Assembly: GCF_000025185.1 (NCBI RefSeq)
Contig: NC_013720.1
Span: forward strand, 1,240,001-1,304,000
Length of the DNA: 64,000 nucleotides
Source of the DNA: Pirellula staleyi DSM 6068
GTDB lineage: Bacteria > Planctomycetota > Planctomycetia > Pirellulales > Pirellulaceae
Direction: 5' to 3'
Part shown: positions 18,390 through 27,064 of the stretch, piece by piece
Numbering within the stretch: the first letter of the stretch is position 1
Layout of the letters: every line of letters starts with the position of its first letter
The notes under the pieces: generated by a model
Database searches by the model: none
What the model saw: the letters and a program-made list of their open reading frames with translations, nothing else
What the model was told of the DNA's origin: nothing
Program-made: the position numbers and the translations under genes

Positions 18390-18488
18390 CCATGGCTCCG
18401 ACAGCCGCGACCCCTGCCCCGCTTTTCCCTGCGGTGGCTCATGGTTGCCGCCACCAGTCTGGCGATTCTGTTTGCGGCTGAAAAATAG
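18390..18488 (+). pseudogene. Possible relic of a 'FSLRWLM' membrane-anchor N-terminus
   Basis: Directly after the stop at 18387-18389 and in the same frame, the sequence reads '...LPRFSLRWLMVAATSLAILF...' and then TAG. This is the planctomycete N-terminal anchor motif seen in the preceding gene. There is no good start codon or ribosome-binding site and no body follows. It may be a decayed fragment of a duplicated gene, or chance. Confidence 0.25.
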
Positions 18489-18652
18489 GGTTCGGCGAAA
18501 ATGCGACGCTGGCCGGGGAAGTGTCGCAAAGGGGGCGGAGCGTGTAGGATTTGCGGTAGCAATTCCCAGCGGCGCGCAAGACGGGCGGATGACGCGCTGC
18601 TGGTGAAGTTTTTCGCTGCCGGACTTCTGTCGCGGGCCAGTGGGCTCCCAAC

Positions 18653-20512
18653 GTGACTGCACCAGAGAAAACTCGCACCTTCTATATGCCAAGCACCTCG
18701 AGTCGCGCTCCCCTGAAACGTGCCCCCGCAGCCAAACAGCCCGTGGCGAGCCCCGCCCCTTCGCCGGACGACTACGTCCGCTGGCGCGAGCATTTGGGGG
18801 CTCGCAAAACGCCCAAGCTGCCAGCCGCTGTGGCGGCGCAAGGAAAGCTGCTGCCACTTCTGGCGCTCGGCACCCACACCCAGCTGTCGGACGCCGGCCG
18901 CACGCTTGCCGAGCAGCTGAGCAAAGTGGCCGCTGGTGGAAAGCCGAGCCCCACGCTCACCGGCGCGCTCACCGCATTTGCCACCGGCATCACGCCTCCG
19001 ATGAAGCCAGCCGAGTGGGGAGTGTTGGCGATTGCCATCACGCAGGCGCTCCCCCGGCTCGCCACGCTGCTGCCGGGGGAAACCTGGTGCCAACTGGCCG
19101 ACGAAATCTTGCGCGAAGCGCGCGAGGGGAAGTATCCTCCCGATCCATCCGACGATCCGCTCGCGTGGCTGCTGCTGCGGGTCGAATTGCCCCTGACGAT
19201 GTCGGCCCTCTTTCCGGAGTTTGAAACCTCGCGCGAGACCCTTGCGCAGATCCGAACGCTGGTCGAAAAAACGCTCGAAGAAGTGGTCGACGAGCAAGGG
19301 TTGCTCTGCGCGGCAGCGCATCGCGATTTTGGAGGCACCCTCGCCGCGCTGCTGCGGATTCGCGCGCTCGAGACACTCCTCGACTCGCCGATCCTGACCG
19401 ACGCGCACCTCAGCTCGCTCCGCGCGATGCTGATGAACTTCATGCGGCTCTTACATAGTAAAGATCAGCTTGCGCTAGTCACCTCCGCTGGCTCGTGGAG
19501 CGTGACGAAAGAAGATCGCCTGCTGGTAAAACAGGGGCTCGCGCTCTTTCCGAAGGCGCAGCGCGCGGTGCTGGAAGAACTGCTCGAAGCGAGTGGTTCG
19601 GCGAAAGCCAAAACATCGACCAGCGCGCTTCCACCCCCGGCCAATTACAGCGAATCGGCCGGCGTGGCGATTTTGCGCAGTTCGTGGCAAGCGCCGCGCA
19701 CGCAAGTGACGGTGACGTTTGTCGACGCCACTTGCACCCTGGAAGTGCTCGCTGCTGGCGAGCCCGTTTTCTCCGGAGATTGGCCGCTGGAAGTGAAGCT
19801 CGATGGTGCGGCGATTGCCCCGAGCGACAGCTGGGAAGAAGTGCTGTGGCACAGCGATGCCGATGTCGACTACCTCGAGATCGAAATCGCGCTCGAAGGG
19901 GGTGTCAGGCTGCAGCGTCAGATTTTGCTCTCGCGCAAAGATCATGCTCTCCTCTTGGCCGAAGCGGTTCTCGGGGAAGAAGTTTTTGCGAAAGAGGCGA
20001 CGCATAAGCTGGCGATCAACACCGTGCTGCCACTCGCCCAGGAAGTGCACCTGGCGACCGAGCGCGAAACGCGCGACGCGCGGCTGTCGCGCGAGAACAA
20101 ATCGCTCGCCAGTGTCTTGCCACTTTCGCTCGCCGAATGGCGCGCCGAACTCTCCCCCGGCGAGATGATCGAGCGCCGCACCGCAGGGAGCGACGGACCT
20201 TCGCTCCTCGTCCATTCGCAAGCGATCGAGGGACGCAATCTCTACGCCCCACTGTTCATCGATCTGCACCCCGCGCGGCGCAACATGCCTGTCACCTGGC
20301 GACGACTCACCGTGGCGGAAAATCTCACGATCGTGCGCCGCGATGCTGCAACCGGCTATCGCGCCCAGGTCGGTCCCTGGCAATGGCTCGTCTATCGTTC
20401 GCTCGGCATCCAAGCGAATCGAACGCTGCTGGGACAGAACTACGCCACCGAATTTGTCTGCTGCCGATTTTGCCCCAACGGGTCGACCGAAGATATCCTC
20501 GAGGTCCAGTGA
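18653..20512 (+). CDS. Large conserved protein of unknown function
   Basis: 619 residues from a GTG at 18653; an ATG at 18686 is an alternative. No signal peptide. The first ~320 residues are mostly helical with repeated Ala/Leu segments ('TALPRLATLLPGETWCQLADEILREARE', 'LPLTMSALFPEFETSRETLAQIRTLVEKT'). The last ~280 residues are strand-rich ('VAILRSSWQAPRTQVTVTFVD', 'VDYLEIEIALEGGVRLQRQILLSRKDHALLLAEAVL'). The helical-then-beta plan recalls heparinase II/III-like proteins, but I see none of their catalytic residues clearly. Treat the function as unknown. Confidence 0.7.
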   Translation: MTAPEKTRTFYMPSTSSRAPLKRAPAAKQPVASPAPSPDDYVRWREHLGARKTPKLPAAVAAQGKLLPLLALGTHTQLSDAGRTLAEQLSKVAAGGKPSPTLTGALTAFATGITPPMKPAEWGVLAIAITQALPRLATLLPGETWCQLADEILREAREGKYPPDPSDDPLAWLLLRVELPLTMSALFPEFETSRETLAQIRTLVEKTLEEVVDEQGLLCAAAHRDFGGTLAALLRIRALETLLDSPILTDAHLSSLRAMLMNFMRLLHSKDQLALVTSAGSWSVTKEDRLLVKQGLALFPKAQRAVLEELLEASGSAKAKTSTSALPPPANYSESAGVAILRSSWQAPRTQVTVTFVDATCTLEVLAAGEPVFSGDWPLEVKLDGAAIAPSDSWEEVLWHSDADVDYLEIEIALEGGVRLQRQILLSRKDHALLLAEAVLGEEVFAKEATHKLAINTVLPLAQEVHLATERETRDARLSRENKSLASVLPLSLAEWRAELSPGEMIERRTAGSDGPSLLVHSQAIEGRNLYAPLFIDLHPARRNMPVTWRRLTVAENLTIVRRDAATGYRAQVGPWQWLVYRSLGIQANRTLLGQNYATEFVCCRFCPNGSTEDILEVQ

Positions 20513-20573
20513 TCGAGGCGAGCTTTTCGCCCGTCGCGCAAGACCCATCACCTCCACTCGCTAGTCACCTCCG

Positions 20574-21308
20574 ATGCCTCTCTCTGCTGACGAGCGCACG
20601 CTCCTCGAGCGCAACCTGCTGCAGGTGCAAGCGCGCATCGCCAGCGCCTGCGAGCGTGCCGGGCGAGCGCCGCGCGACGTGCGCCTCGTCGCCGTCACCA
20701 AGTATGTTTCGGCCGAAATTGCCGCCGAAATCGCATCGCTGGGGCAGATCGATCTCGGTGAAAGTCGCCCGCAGCAAATCTGGGAGAAACAGCCGATCTT
20801 GGCGAGCGACCCGCGTCTTGCCGCGCAGCCGATCCGGTGGCACATGATCGGCCCTTTGCAGCGGAACAAGATTCGCCGCACGCTGCCGCTGGTCGATCTG
20901 CTCCACTCGGGCGAGAGCCTGAAGCTGCTTGAAAGCCTCGACGAAGAAGCAGCCAAAGCGGGGCTCACGTCGCACGTTCTGCTGGAAGTGAATCTCTCGG
21001 GAGATACCACCAAGCATGGCTTTCGCGCCGACGAACTCCCCGCGCTCCTGCCGCAACTAACAGCGCTCACGCATCTGCGAATCGATGGGCTGATGACGAT
21101 GGCCGCGCTCGAGGGAACACTCGACGACGCGCAGCGCCTGTTTGCGCAGCTGCGAGCCGTGCGCGACAAGCTCCGCGAGCAATCAGCCGGCGCACTCGAG
21201 CTCCCCGAACTCTCGATGGGGATGAGCGACGATTTCGAGCGCGCGATTCTCGAAGGGGCCACGCTGGTCCGGGTCGGCAGCGCGCTGGTCGAGGGACTCG
21301 GCGCGTGA
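20574..21308 (+). CDS. yggS: YggS-family PLP-binding protein
   Basis: 244 residues covering the whole alanine-racemase-like TIM-barrel family. PLP lysine lies in 'LVAVTKYVS' (about residue 43); other family marks are 'DLGESRPQQIWEK', 'RWHMIGPLQRNK' and 'LSMGMSDDFERAILEGATLVRVGSALV'. YggS/PLPBP proteins keep pyridoxal phosphate and amino-acid/vitamin B6 homeostasis and have no proven catalytic activity. The stop overlaps the start of the next gene by GTGA, so the two are translationally coupled, as commonly seen for YggS with DUF167 (YggU). Confidence 0.93.
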   Translation: MPLSADERTLLERNLLQVQARIASACERAGRAPRDVRLVAVTKYVSAEIAAEIASLGQIDLGESRPQQIWEKQPILASDPRLAAQPIRWHMIGPLQRNKIRRTLPLVDLLHSGESLKLLESLDEEAAKAGLTSHVLLEVNLSGDTTKHGFRADELPALLPQLTALTHLRIDGLMTMAALEGTLDDAQRLFAQLRAVRDKLREQSAGALELPELSMGMSDDFERAILEGATLVRVGSALVEGLGA

Positions 21309-21613
21309 TCGAACTTTCGCAAACCACCGACGGCGTGCTCGTGGGGGTGAAAGCGCAAGCCGCTGCGAAGAAAAACAGCCTGCGCGGCGAACATGCGGGG
21401 CTGCTGAAAATCAGCGTCACCACCGCCCCCGAAAAAGGGAAAGCCAACGACGCGATTGCCGACCTGCTCGCCGCAGCCCTTGCTGTGCGGCGCAGCGCGG
21501 TGCAGATCGTCGCCGGTCACACGCAGCCGCTGAAAAAATTCCTGATCAGCGGCGCTTCGCTCGACGAAGTGCGCGAGAAAATCGCCCGCGCCCTCGAAAA
21601 CGCCCAGCCATAG
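21305..21613 (+). CDS. DUF167 (YggU-family) protein
   Basis: 102 residues starting at a GTG that overlaps the yggS stop (GTGA). Family signature 'VGVKAQAAAKKN' and 'ITTAPEKGKANDAIADLLA' with the 'VQIVAGHTQPLKKF' segment is clear. It is a small cytoplasmic protein whose function is unknown but which is frequently encoded next to yggS. Confidence 0.9.
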   Translation: MIELSQTTDGVLVGVKAQAAAKKNSLRGEHAGLLKISVTTAPEKGKANDAIADLLAAALAVRRSAVQIVAGHTQPLKKFLISGASLDEVREKIARALENAQP

Positions 21614-21626
21614 CACCTACAAAACC

Positions 21627-21645
21627 TCGACTACGGCTCGAGCTT
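21627..21645. repeat. First copy of a 19-bp direct repeat
   Basis: TCGACTACGGCTCGAGCTT here is repeated exactly at 21727-21745, 100 bp away. The second copy includes the 3' end of the minus-strand gene at 21731, so this copy may be a duplicated gene end. Confidence 0.7.
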
Positions 21646-21670
21646 TGCCGTGTGGCACTGGACTTTGCTG

Positions 21671-21700
21671 GGTGGCTACTAACTGGCTTGTCCAGCAGTG
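21671..21700 (+). repeat. Degenerate copy of the CACTGCTGG palindrome repeat
   Basis: The segment reads GGTGGCTACTAACTGG then CTTGTCCAGCAGTG: the right arm and loop are those of the intergenic palindrome, the left arm is altered. It sits between the two 19-bp direct repeats. Confidence 0.6.
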
Positions 21701-21726
21701 AGAAACGCCGCCTGGATCGATGGAGG

Positions 21727-21745
21727 TCGACTACGGCTCGAGCTT
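21727..21745. repeat. Second copy of the 19-bp direct repeat
   Basis: Exact second copy of the 21627-21645 repeat, overlapping the last codons and stop of the gene that ends at 21731. Confidence 0.7.
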
Positions 21746-22636
21746 CGTCTCAGGGGCGATGCCACCGACATCGGGCTCGACCGGCGCGCTCTCCGAATCG
21801 GGTGGCAGTGGTGGAGGCATCATTTTCTCGAGCGGCTCTTCCATCTCGATCACCGGTGGAAGCGTCGCGCCGGAAGCATCGCCGAGCTTATCTCCCAAGG
21901 CTCGATCGATCAGCTTGCGAAGCTCGGCAGCGATGTCGACCGGGGGTGGATCTTGCTCCACTTCCGCCTTGTCGGACAGCTCTTTGCACTTGGCAATGAA
22001 GCCTCGCAGCTCTTCGTCGGTCAAGAAGTCCTTGAGCTTCTTCTGCTCGTTCCCCTCGTCGATGGTGATCAGCGCGAGCACTTCCTCGAGCTCCTCTTGC
22101 GAGATCTTCTTATCGATCACCCCTTGCGCAACGCGGCGCACTTCGAGGCTCGCTGCTGCTTTTTCTTCGTCCGAGAGACCCGAGTTCTTGATGTACTTTT
22201 CTTCGGCTGCGAGCACCATCAGCGTGGTGAGAAGTGGCGAGTTCTGCAGCTCATTGGCCACCTTTTCGAAATCTTGCAGCGTGATATCGCCGCGCTTGAA
22301 GCCGTCGACCACGCGATCGACCTGCTGCATGATCGCTTGTCGATCTTCGACCGGAAGTTCCGAGTCGTCGACAATTTGCTTGATCACCGAACGTGCAAAA
22401 TCGGCACCCAAGGTGTTGATGTTGGCCGTCACATACCACAGCACTCCGGCACACAGCAGCGCCGCCACCAGCAGCAGCATGGCAAAGGCAGCGAGCCAGC
22501 AACCACAGCCGCAACCCTTCTTGGGTGGCTCTTGGGGAGGATAGCCAGGAGACCCGGTGGAGTGTTCGCTACCGTAGTTGGGTGGATAGTTGGAACTCCC
22601 CGGATAGGGTGCGAAGCTCTGGCTCCCTTGCGACAT
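21731..22636 (-). CDS. Membrane protein of unknown function with Cys-rich N-terminus
   Basis: 301 residues. Order: a Ser/Gly/Pro/Tyr-rich cytoplasmic tail (about 1-38), a 'KKGCGCGCW' cysteine cluster, one transmembrane helix (about 47-68), a mostly helical acidic domain (about 75-240) and a Pro/Glu-rich tail. The topology suggests a single-pass protein with an exported helical domain. The clustered cysteines could be lipidated or bind metal, but nothing shows which. RBS AAGGATCGAG precedes the ATG. I do not recognise the family beyond planctomycete hypotheticals. Confidence 0.7.
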   Translation of the reverse strand: MSQGSQSFAPYPGSSNYPPNYGSEHSTGSPGYPPQEPPKKGCGCGCWLAAFAMLLLVAALLCAGVLWYVTANINTLGADFARSVIKQIVDDSELPVEDRQAIMQQVDRVVDGFKRGDITLQDFEKVANELQNSPLLTTLMVLAAEEKYIKNSGLSDEEKAAASLEVRRVAQGVIDKKISQEELEEVLALITIDEGNEQKKLKDFLTDEELRGFIAKCKELSDKAEVEQDPPPVDIAAELRKLIDRALGDKLGDASGATLPPVIEMEEPLEKMMPPPLPPDSESAPVEPDVGGIAPETKLEP

Positions 22637-22905
22637 ATGCTCGATCCTTCATGCGCCATGCGAAAAGCGTGGAGACTTGCCTTACCGCCGTACGATGCGG
22701 TGGTCGGGAAATTGTACCGTGCCGCAGCCCTAGCTGCACGCCAGGGTGAGACTGGCTCCCCAGAAGCCCGGGAGCGACTGCCTGTGGCAGCACGACTCCT
22801 CTTGATTGGCGTCACCCCCAATGCTGTCAGGTACGCACGTAACTGACGCAACTTCGTCGAGCGATCCATGTCAGACTGTAAGGATCAGGCTGCAATCCAG
22901 TGTGC

Positions 22906-22924
22906 CACTGGGCTCTGCCCAGTG
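22906..22924. repeat. Palindrome CACTGGGC-N3-GCCCAGTG
   Basis: Perfect 8-bp arms around TCT. The outer CACTG/CAGTG matches the ends of the CACTGCTGG palindrome family nearby, with a different inner stem. Confidence 0.6.
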
Positions 22925-22988
22925 AGCACTGAAATTGGGCTCTATGTTTTAAGCCGATTTCGCCCAAAACATCGCCTTCTAACTTCTG

Positions 22989-23007
22989 CACCGGCAAGAT
23001 ACCGGTG
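22989..23007. repeat. Palindrome CACCGG-N7-CCGGTG
   Basis: Perfect 6-bp arms around CAAGATA, followed by GCACAC, about 30 bp before the next palindrome-bearing element. Confidence 0.5.
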
Positions 23008-23034
23008 GCACACAAATCAATGCCAGGAAAAACG

Positions 23035-23108
23035 GGGTGGCACTGCTGGCTTGTCCAGCAGTGTGAGTCGTAGCTAAGGGATGACATTAACCGATAGACG
23101 AAGCACTA
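23035..23108 (-). repeat. ~74-bp dispersed element with CACTGCTGG palindrome, copy 1
   Basis: Contains the perfect palindrome CACTGCTGG-N5-CCAGCAGTG (23041-23063). Read on the minus strand, the element begins at the TAG stop codon of the DUF6807 gene (23106-23108), and it is close to identical, over its whole length, to the inverted copy at 29624-29696, which starts at another gene's TAG. Confidence 0.85.
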
Positions 23109-24209
23109 CTTGCTGCTAGGTGGTGGCAGTGGGGCCTCGATTTTGGCGAAGCGTGCGAAGGCCTGCTCGATCACCTCGGCCTTGAGTACTCCTCGATGCA
23201 CATACAGCCCGTAGCGCAGCGCCAGCGGCGTGTCGCGCTCGATGGTTCGCGGCGCATCGAAGGTGAGGGATGTTCCCATCCAGCCGTCGCCACGAACATG
23301 AAAATAGGTGGGGTGGTTGGGGTTCGACGGGTGATCAAGCAGCGTGATGCCAGCGGTCTCGTCGTCGGTGATCGGCCCGGCGTAATCGACCCAGCGCGCC
23401 CGCTGCCACAGCACCTCGGCTTCTCCCCGCTTCCCCTCGCTGCTGAGAATCCGGCCACCACCATCGAGCACACCGATCGACTTGGCCATTCGGACTCCGA
23501 GCAGGCCAAACGGCGTTTTCCCAAGCGTCACCGGGTCGGCTGTCGGCTGCAGCACCAGGTCGATCACCAGCAGCCACTCGCGCTCATCGAGCGGATAGAC
23601 CCGCACGATCCGCTGCTCGCGGAGTAGCGTTTTCCCCTCCGCGCCGCTCCACAAAAAGAATGCTTCAACAAGCGCCCCCTCGTCGCGCAGTCGCTGGGCC
23701 GACGGTGCTTGATTGGCCTTCGAAATATCGGCCGCATCGTCGTAGCGCACCATCCGCTCGAGCTTGATCTGGCCGCTCTCTTTCCCCCGATCACTCCAGA
23801 AACTGACCCCGCCCACATCGTGGTGCGAGATCCAAACCGAATTGTGGTGGCTGTGGCCGTGGGGATCGTGCGGATGCCCCAGCCGCGTCAGCGAGTCCCC
23901 CGTGGGGCCGATGATTGGAAACAGAAAGGGGCGGCGCAGCTCGGCGCCAAAATGGAGCTGCGTCAGCTCGCGGCGCTCGTGCGCAATCGAAACCCGGTCA
24001 TCCGGCAGCGGCGTGATCGCCGTCGCTGGCAATGGCCTCGCCGCTGGCAGCTGTTCATCGGTCGCGCGCTCGGCTGTCGAACCCTTGGTAGCGGACCGCG
24101 CTCCCTCGAATGGCTGAGCTTTCGGTTGCTCCTGAGCCACAACGGCTGAACTGCCGAGCAGCACGAACATCACAGCCACCGCTCGAGCACCAAGCCAGCT
24201 TCGCATCAT
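23106..24209 (-). CDS. Secreted PmoA-like (DUF6807) protein
   Basis: 367 residues from the ATG pair at 24206-24209. An upstream in-frame start at 24296 lacks support and would hide the signal peptide. After the signal peptide and a Pro/Ala linker comes a DUF6807 'methane oxygenase PmoA-like' domain with its His-rich signature 'HPHDPHGHSHHNSVWISHHDVGG'. These proteins are abundant in planctomycetes and Bacteroidetes, often beside carbohydrate or oxidoreductase genes, and are not methane oxygenases; function is undetermined. Its TAG stop is the first base-triplet of the repeat element downstream. Confidence 0.85.
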   Translation of the reverse strand: MMRSWLGARAVAVMFVLLGSSAVVAQEQPKAQPFEGARSATKGSTAERATDEQLPAARPLPATAITPLPDDRVSIAHERRELTQLHFGAELRRPFLFPIIGPTGDSLTRLGHPHDPHGHSHHNSVWISHHDVGGVSFWSDRGKESGQIKLERMVRYDDAADISKANQAPSAQRLRDEGALVEAFFLWSGAEGKTLLREQRIVRVYPLDEREWLLVIDLVLQPTADPVTLGKTPFGLLGVRMAKSIGVLDGGGRILSSEGKRGEAEVLWQRARWVDYAGPITDDETAGITLLDHPSNPNHPTYFHVRGDGWMGTSLTFDAPRTIERDTPLALRYGLYVHRGVLKAEVIEQAFARFAKIEAPLPPPSSK

Positions 24210-24436
24210 CGCCTCGCCCCTCGAGTATTTCAGCTCTTCACGCACGATTCGTTTATCCAGCCAGCGATCGACAGCCTGATCGATGCCACGCCGCACTGCG
24301 ACGCGGGATGATGCTTGTCGGCCAGGAGCTCGGCGAGGGCTTCCATGGTGATTAGTCCTCGAGCAATAGCGCTGCTAACAACACCTCAACACAGAAAGAG
24401 CAATCCCGGGCCAGCACGCTGAGCTGGCGTATCGCG

Positions 24437-24472
24437 CTCCTGTCCGGCAATAAGAGAGGCTCGAGACAGGAG
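24437..24472 (-). terminator. Inverted repeat downstream of greA
   Basis: CTCCTGTC (24437-24444) and GACAGGAG (24465-24472) form an 8-bp stem with a 20-nt loop just after the greA stop. No T tract follows on the minus strand; weak call. Confidence 0.35.
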
Positions 24473-24494
24473 GAGAGTGAGCGCGAGCGAAGAA

Positions 24495-24989
24495 CTACAG
24501 GAGTCCCTCGAGGTAGTCGAATTTGAGCGTCAGGATTTCGAGCTGGTAGGAGCCTTTCGGCGCGGGGACATCCACAACGTCGCCGATCTTCTTCCCCACG
24601 AGCGCCTGACCGAGCGGGCTGGTGATCAAAATCCGGCCAGCGTTGTAGTCCTCTTCACCGGCACCGACGAGGGTGAATTCTTCTTCCTCATCCATGTCGA
24701 TATCTTTGACCAGCACGGTGGTGCCGAACGACACCTGATCGCGGGGCATGGTCGAAGGATCGATGATCGATGCTTTCGACAGCTTGTTACGGATCAAGTT
24801 GATCTTGGCCTGGAGCAAGCCCTGAGCTTCGCGCTGAGCATGATACTCGGCGTTTTCCTTCAGATCCCCCTCGGCCCGCGCGTCGGCGATTTTTTGCGTA
24901 ATGTCGGGCATATCGACATTTTCCATGCGATCGAGTTCCGCCTTGAGCTTGGCATAGCCCTCGCGCGTCATCGGTATGTAATCATCCAT
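24495..24989 (-). CDS. greA: Transcription elongation factor GreA
   Basis: 164 residues from the ATG at 24989 ('[22 protein letters not shown]'), the usual GreA length and beginning. A longer frame to 25019 would add ten unusual residues. The N-terminal coiled coil has the tip acidic pair in '[21 protein letters not shown]' (Asp/Glu that coordinate the cleavage Mg2+), and the C-terminal FKBP-like domain ends in '[18 protein letters not shown]'. GreA enters the RNA polymerase secondary channel and stimulates transcript cleavage to rescue backtracked complexes. It stands as a single gene. Confidence 0.96.
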   Translation of the reverse strand: MDDYIPMTREGYAKLKAELDRMENVDMPDITQKIADARAEGDLKENAEYHAQREAQGLLQAKINLIRNKLSKASIIDPSTMPRDQVSFGTTVLVKDIDMDEEEEFTLVGAGEEDYNAGRILITSPLGQALVGKKIGDVVDVPAPKGSYQLEILTLKFDYLEGLL

Positions 24990-25032
24990 CGGGGAGGCAC
25001 TCTCCACAAAACGCGGCAAAACTTGAGACTAC

Positions 25033-25065
25033 AAACGAAAACGCGGCCTTCACGGGAAAGCCGCG
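25033..25065 (-). terminator. Rho-independent terminator of the Gly-rich protein gene
   Basis: On the minus strand a GC stem (CGCGGC/GCCGCG, extended by CTT/AAG) is followed by TTTTCGTTT. It lies about 170 bp after the stop at 25236 and before greA, ending the upstream transcript. Confidence 0.7.
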
Positions 25066-25235
25066 CTTGATTGGATTCTTTCGGTTGCGCGATGACCTCG
25101 GCAGCAGGCTCGCAAGCCTCCCGCCCGATGTGCACCACGCTTAACTATTGTGACCCATCGCAGGTCGGCTGGCAAGCATCGCTGACCGGCAGCCCAAGGA
25201 GCTTACCGAGCGATCGCACGCAACCTCACTGCGAC

Positions 25236-26102
25236 TTACTGAGCTGCTTTTTCGCCGGGCGAAACAGTTTCGGTCTTCGGCGAGCTGCTGCCAGCGGCCT
25301 TCGCCCGATCGGTCGCTTCCTTGGTGATTGCCAAAGCAGCTTCGAGTTCGCCAGGGGTGAAGTAAGGATCGACGGTGCCGTTGATGTGCTTGGCGCCGAT
25401 CTTCTGTTCGAGCTCGCCCCACGACAGGCCATTGGCCAGGTGCCAGGCAGCTGCTTGAGCAGGCTTCTGAGGAATCTCGCCACGGCCAAGCATCTTCACC
25501 ATTTCGATCACTTCGGGATTGCTCACGACGCTATCGAGGGGACGAATGTCGTAGGCAACGCGTGGGTTGGGGTCCTTCTTACCGTGCTCGAGGCAAACCG
25601 CCACGATCGGGAGCTTTTGAACCTTTTCGGGTCCGACGTTGAAGAAGCCACCGCCACCACCCTGGCCGCCGAAGCCGCCACCACCTTGACCACCAAAGCC
25701 ACCGCCACCCTGGCCGCCGAAGCCGCCACCGAAACCTTGGTTCTGACCACCACCAAGGCCACCCTGACCACCGCCAAAGCCACCTTGGCCGCCGATTCCA
25801 CCACCACCAAAGCCACCGAGCTGAGCATTCACGGGGACACCCGCAAAGGCATCAGGAAGCTTGATCGACAGGGGCTTCTTCGTATTGTTCTTGATCGTCA
25901 CCGTGCCGGTGGTCGAATCTTTAGGAATCAATTTCACTTCGATATCGCCACGCTTAATGGCTTCGAACATCTCCACTTCTTCGGAGTCCGCTGCTTTGGC
26001 CTTGGTTTCGGCCAGCACGAGCGAGCTTCCAGCCAAGCTAAACGCCAGGCCCAGACTGAGGAGCGAAACCCACGAAAACAGCCGCGAGGTTGTAACACTC
26101 AT
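25236..26102 (-). CDS. Secreted glycine-rich protein
   Basis: 288 residues from the ATG at 26102 (GGAG about 9 nt upstream). Signal peptide (about 1-31), a short domain (about 45-95, 'VKLIPKDSTTGTVTIKNNTKKPLSIKLPDAFAGVPV') that looks like a beta-sandwich, a ~60-residue glycine-rich block of repeated GGFGGQGG-type units (about 98-160), then a conserved helical part ('VCLEHGKKDPNPRVAYDIRPLDSVV...') and a disordered tail. I remember planctomycete proteins with a similar C-terminal part; role unknown. The Gly block may be a flexible surface spacer. Confidence 0.78.
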   Translation of the reverse strand: MSVTTSRLFSWVSLLSLGLAFSLAGSSLVLAETKAKAADSEEVEMFEAIKRGDIEVKLIPKDSTTGTVTIKNNTKKPLSIKLPDAFAGVPVNAQLGGFGGGGIGGQGGFGGGQGGLGGGQNQGFGGGFGGQGGGGFGGQGGGGFGGQGGGGGFFNVGPEKVQKLPIVAVCLEHGKKDPNPRVAYDIRPLDSVVSNPEVIEMVKMLGRGEIPQKPAQAAAWHLANGLSWGELEQKIGAKHINGTVDPYFTPGELEAALAITKEATDRAKAAGSSSPKTETVSPGEKAAQ

Positions 26103-27064
26103 TCCACGATTCTCCAGCAAGACTTCATCTGTTCCGTAAGAAATTTCTCAGCCTGTTTGGTGCGCCACCAGCGAGGTTCTAGCCTGCTTTTTTCGAGGCT
26201 GCCGTCGCGAGCGACGGACTCCAGATTCTTACTCTCGCGAAGATTCGTTTTCCGCAGAAAACGCCTCTTTGATTTCCACATCCGAACGAATATCAGCGAG
26301 ACGAGCGAAGCTGGACATCAGCGTGTGAGAAAAGCGTGCAGCCAGAGCCACAAAGCGCAAGATCGACTCTCGCGCCCGATGAACACGCGATTCAGAATAG
26401 TCGGATGCTCGGGAAAAAACAAACTGAAAAGATAGGAAGTTCAGGCAAACCGAGAATTCGCAAGGGGGAGGCTCGCTACAGCCTGAACGGCTTTAGGGGC
26501 CGGCTCAACACCCTTAGAAAATCCTTGACACCCTCCCCCGGCCCGGCCGGACGTAAAACGTTCCGCCAATGGGCATCCTCTCGCGCTGCAAAATCGCCAG
26601 CCGACCTACCCCCTTCGTCCCCCCAACTGCCACGGTGCGACGACTTTAGCAACACGTTTTCCACCGCCGAATCCCCCGCGACCCCCGATTTGGGGCATAC
26701 GTGCGGTTCTCCTACTTCCGTAGAAAATGCAGGTTTATGGGAGATGACACCCCGCTGTTCTTGATTTTTACGAATTTTTCGCACTTCTGTGGCATTTTCT
26801 ACTTGAAAAGGTTTCCGCATCGTACGAAAACTAAGTTCGAGCGATGCGGATCAACGCACGTACGGTCGTACTGGCCGCGATGTGCCTGGTTAGGGCGCTC
26901 AAACACCACGCGATCGCCCAGCCGCTTTGCTCCACTGGTCCCCGCAGCTGCTCTCCCCACTGCCTACCAGGGTTTACCTCTCTCGCCCAAGAATTCGTCC
27001 CGCTTCGGGCTCTTGTTGGCTCGAAGCTCTCTTTTGTTTGCTCGTTGATGGGGAGACTTGTGGA
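26103..27064. other. 962-bp non-coding region upstream of the DUF1559 genes
   Basis: The longest gene-free stretch. It must contain the divergent promoters. Visible structures: CCGTCGC/GCGACGG hairpin (26202-26217), GTTTTC/GAAAAC hairpin (26247-26262), an 11-bp inverted repeat GTAGAAAATGC/GCATTTTCTAC (26720-26730 and 26792-26802) and CCGCATCG/CGATGCGG (26815-26822 and 26842-26849). Several short frames overlap here on both strands, but none has a family motif, so I leave them out. A long structured leader or a small RNA is possible. Confidence 0.45.

Larger units (their letters stand above)
22637..23034. other. Repeat-rich intergenic region
   Basis: Non-coding stretch upstream of the gene that starts at 22636. 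Besides that gene's promoter it contains two perfect short palindromes (listed separately) and leads into the 74-bp element at 23035. Short frames here are not convincing. Confidence 0.55.

Noticed and set aside
25640-25830. Short tandem repeats that resemble an array
   Set aside because: They encode the Gly-rich GGFGGQGG block of the secreted protein; the units are codon-level repeats without spacers, so it is not a CRISPR.
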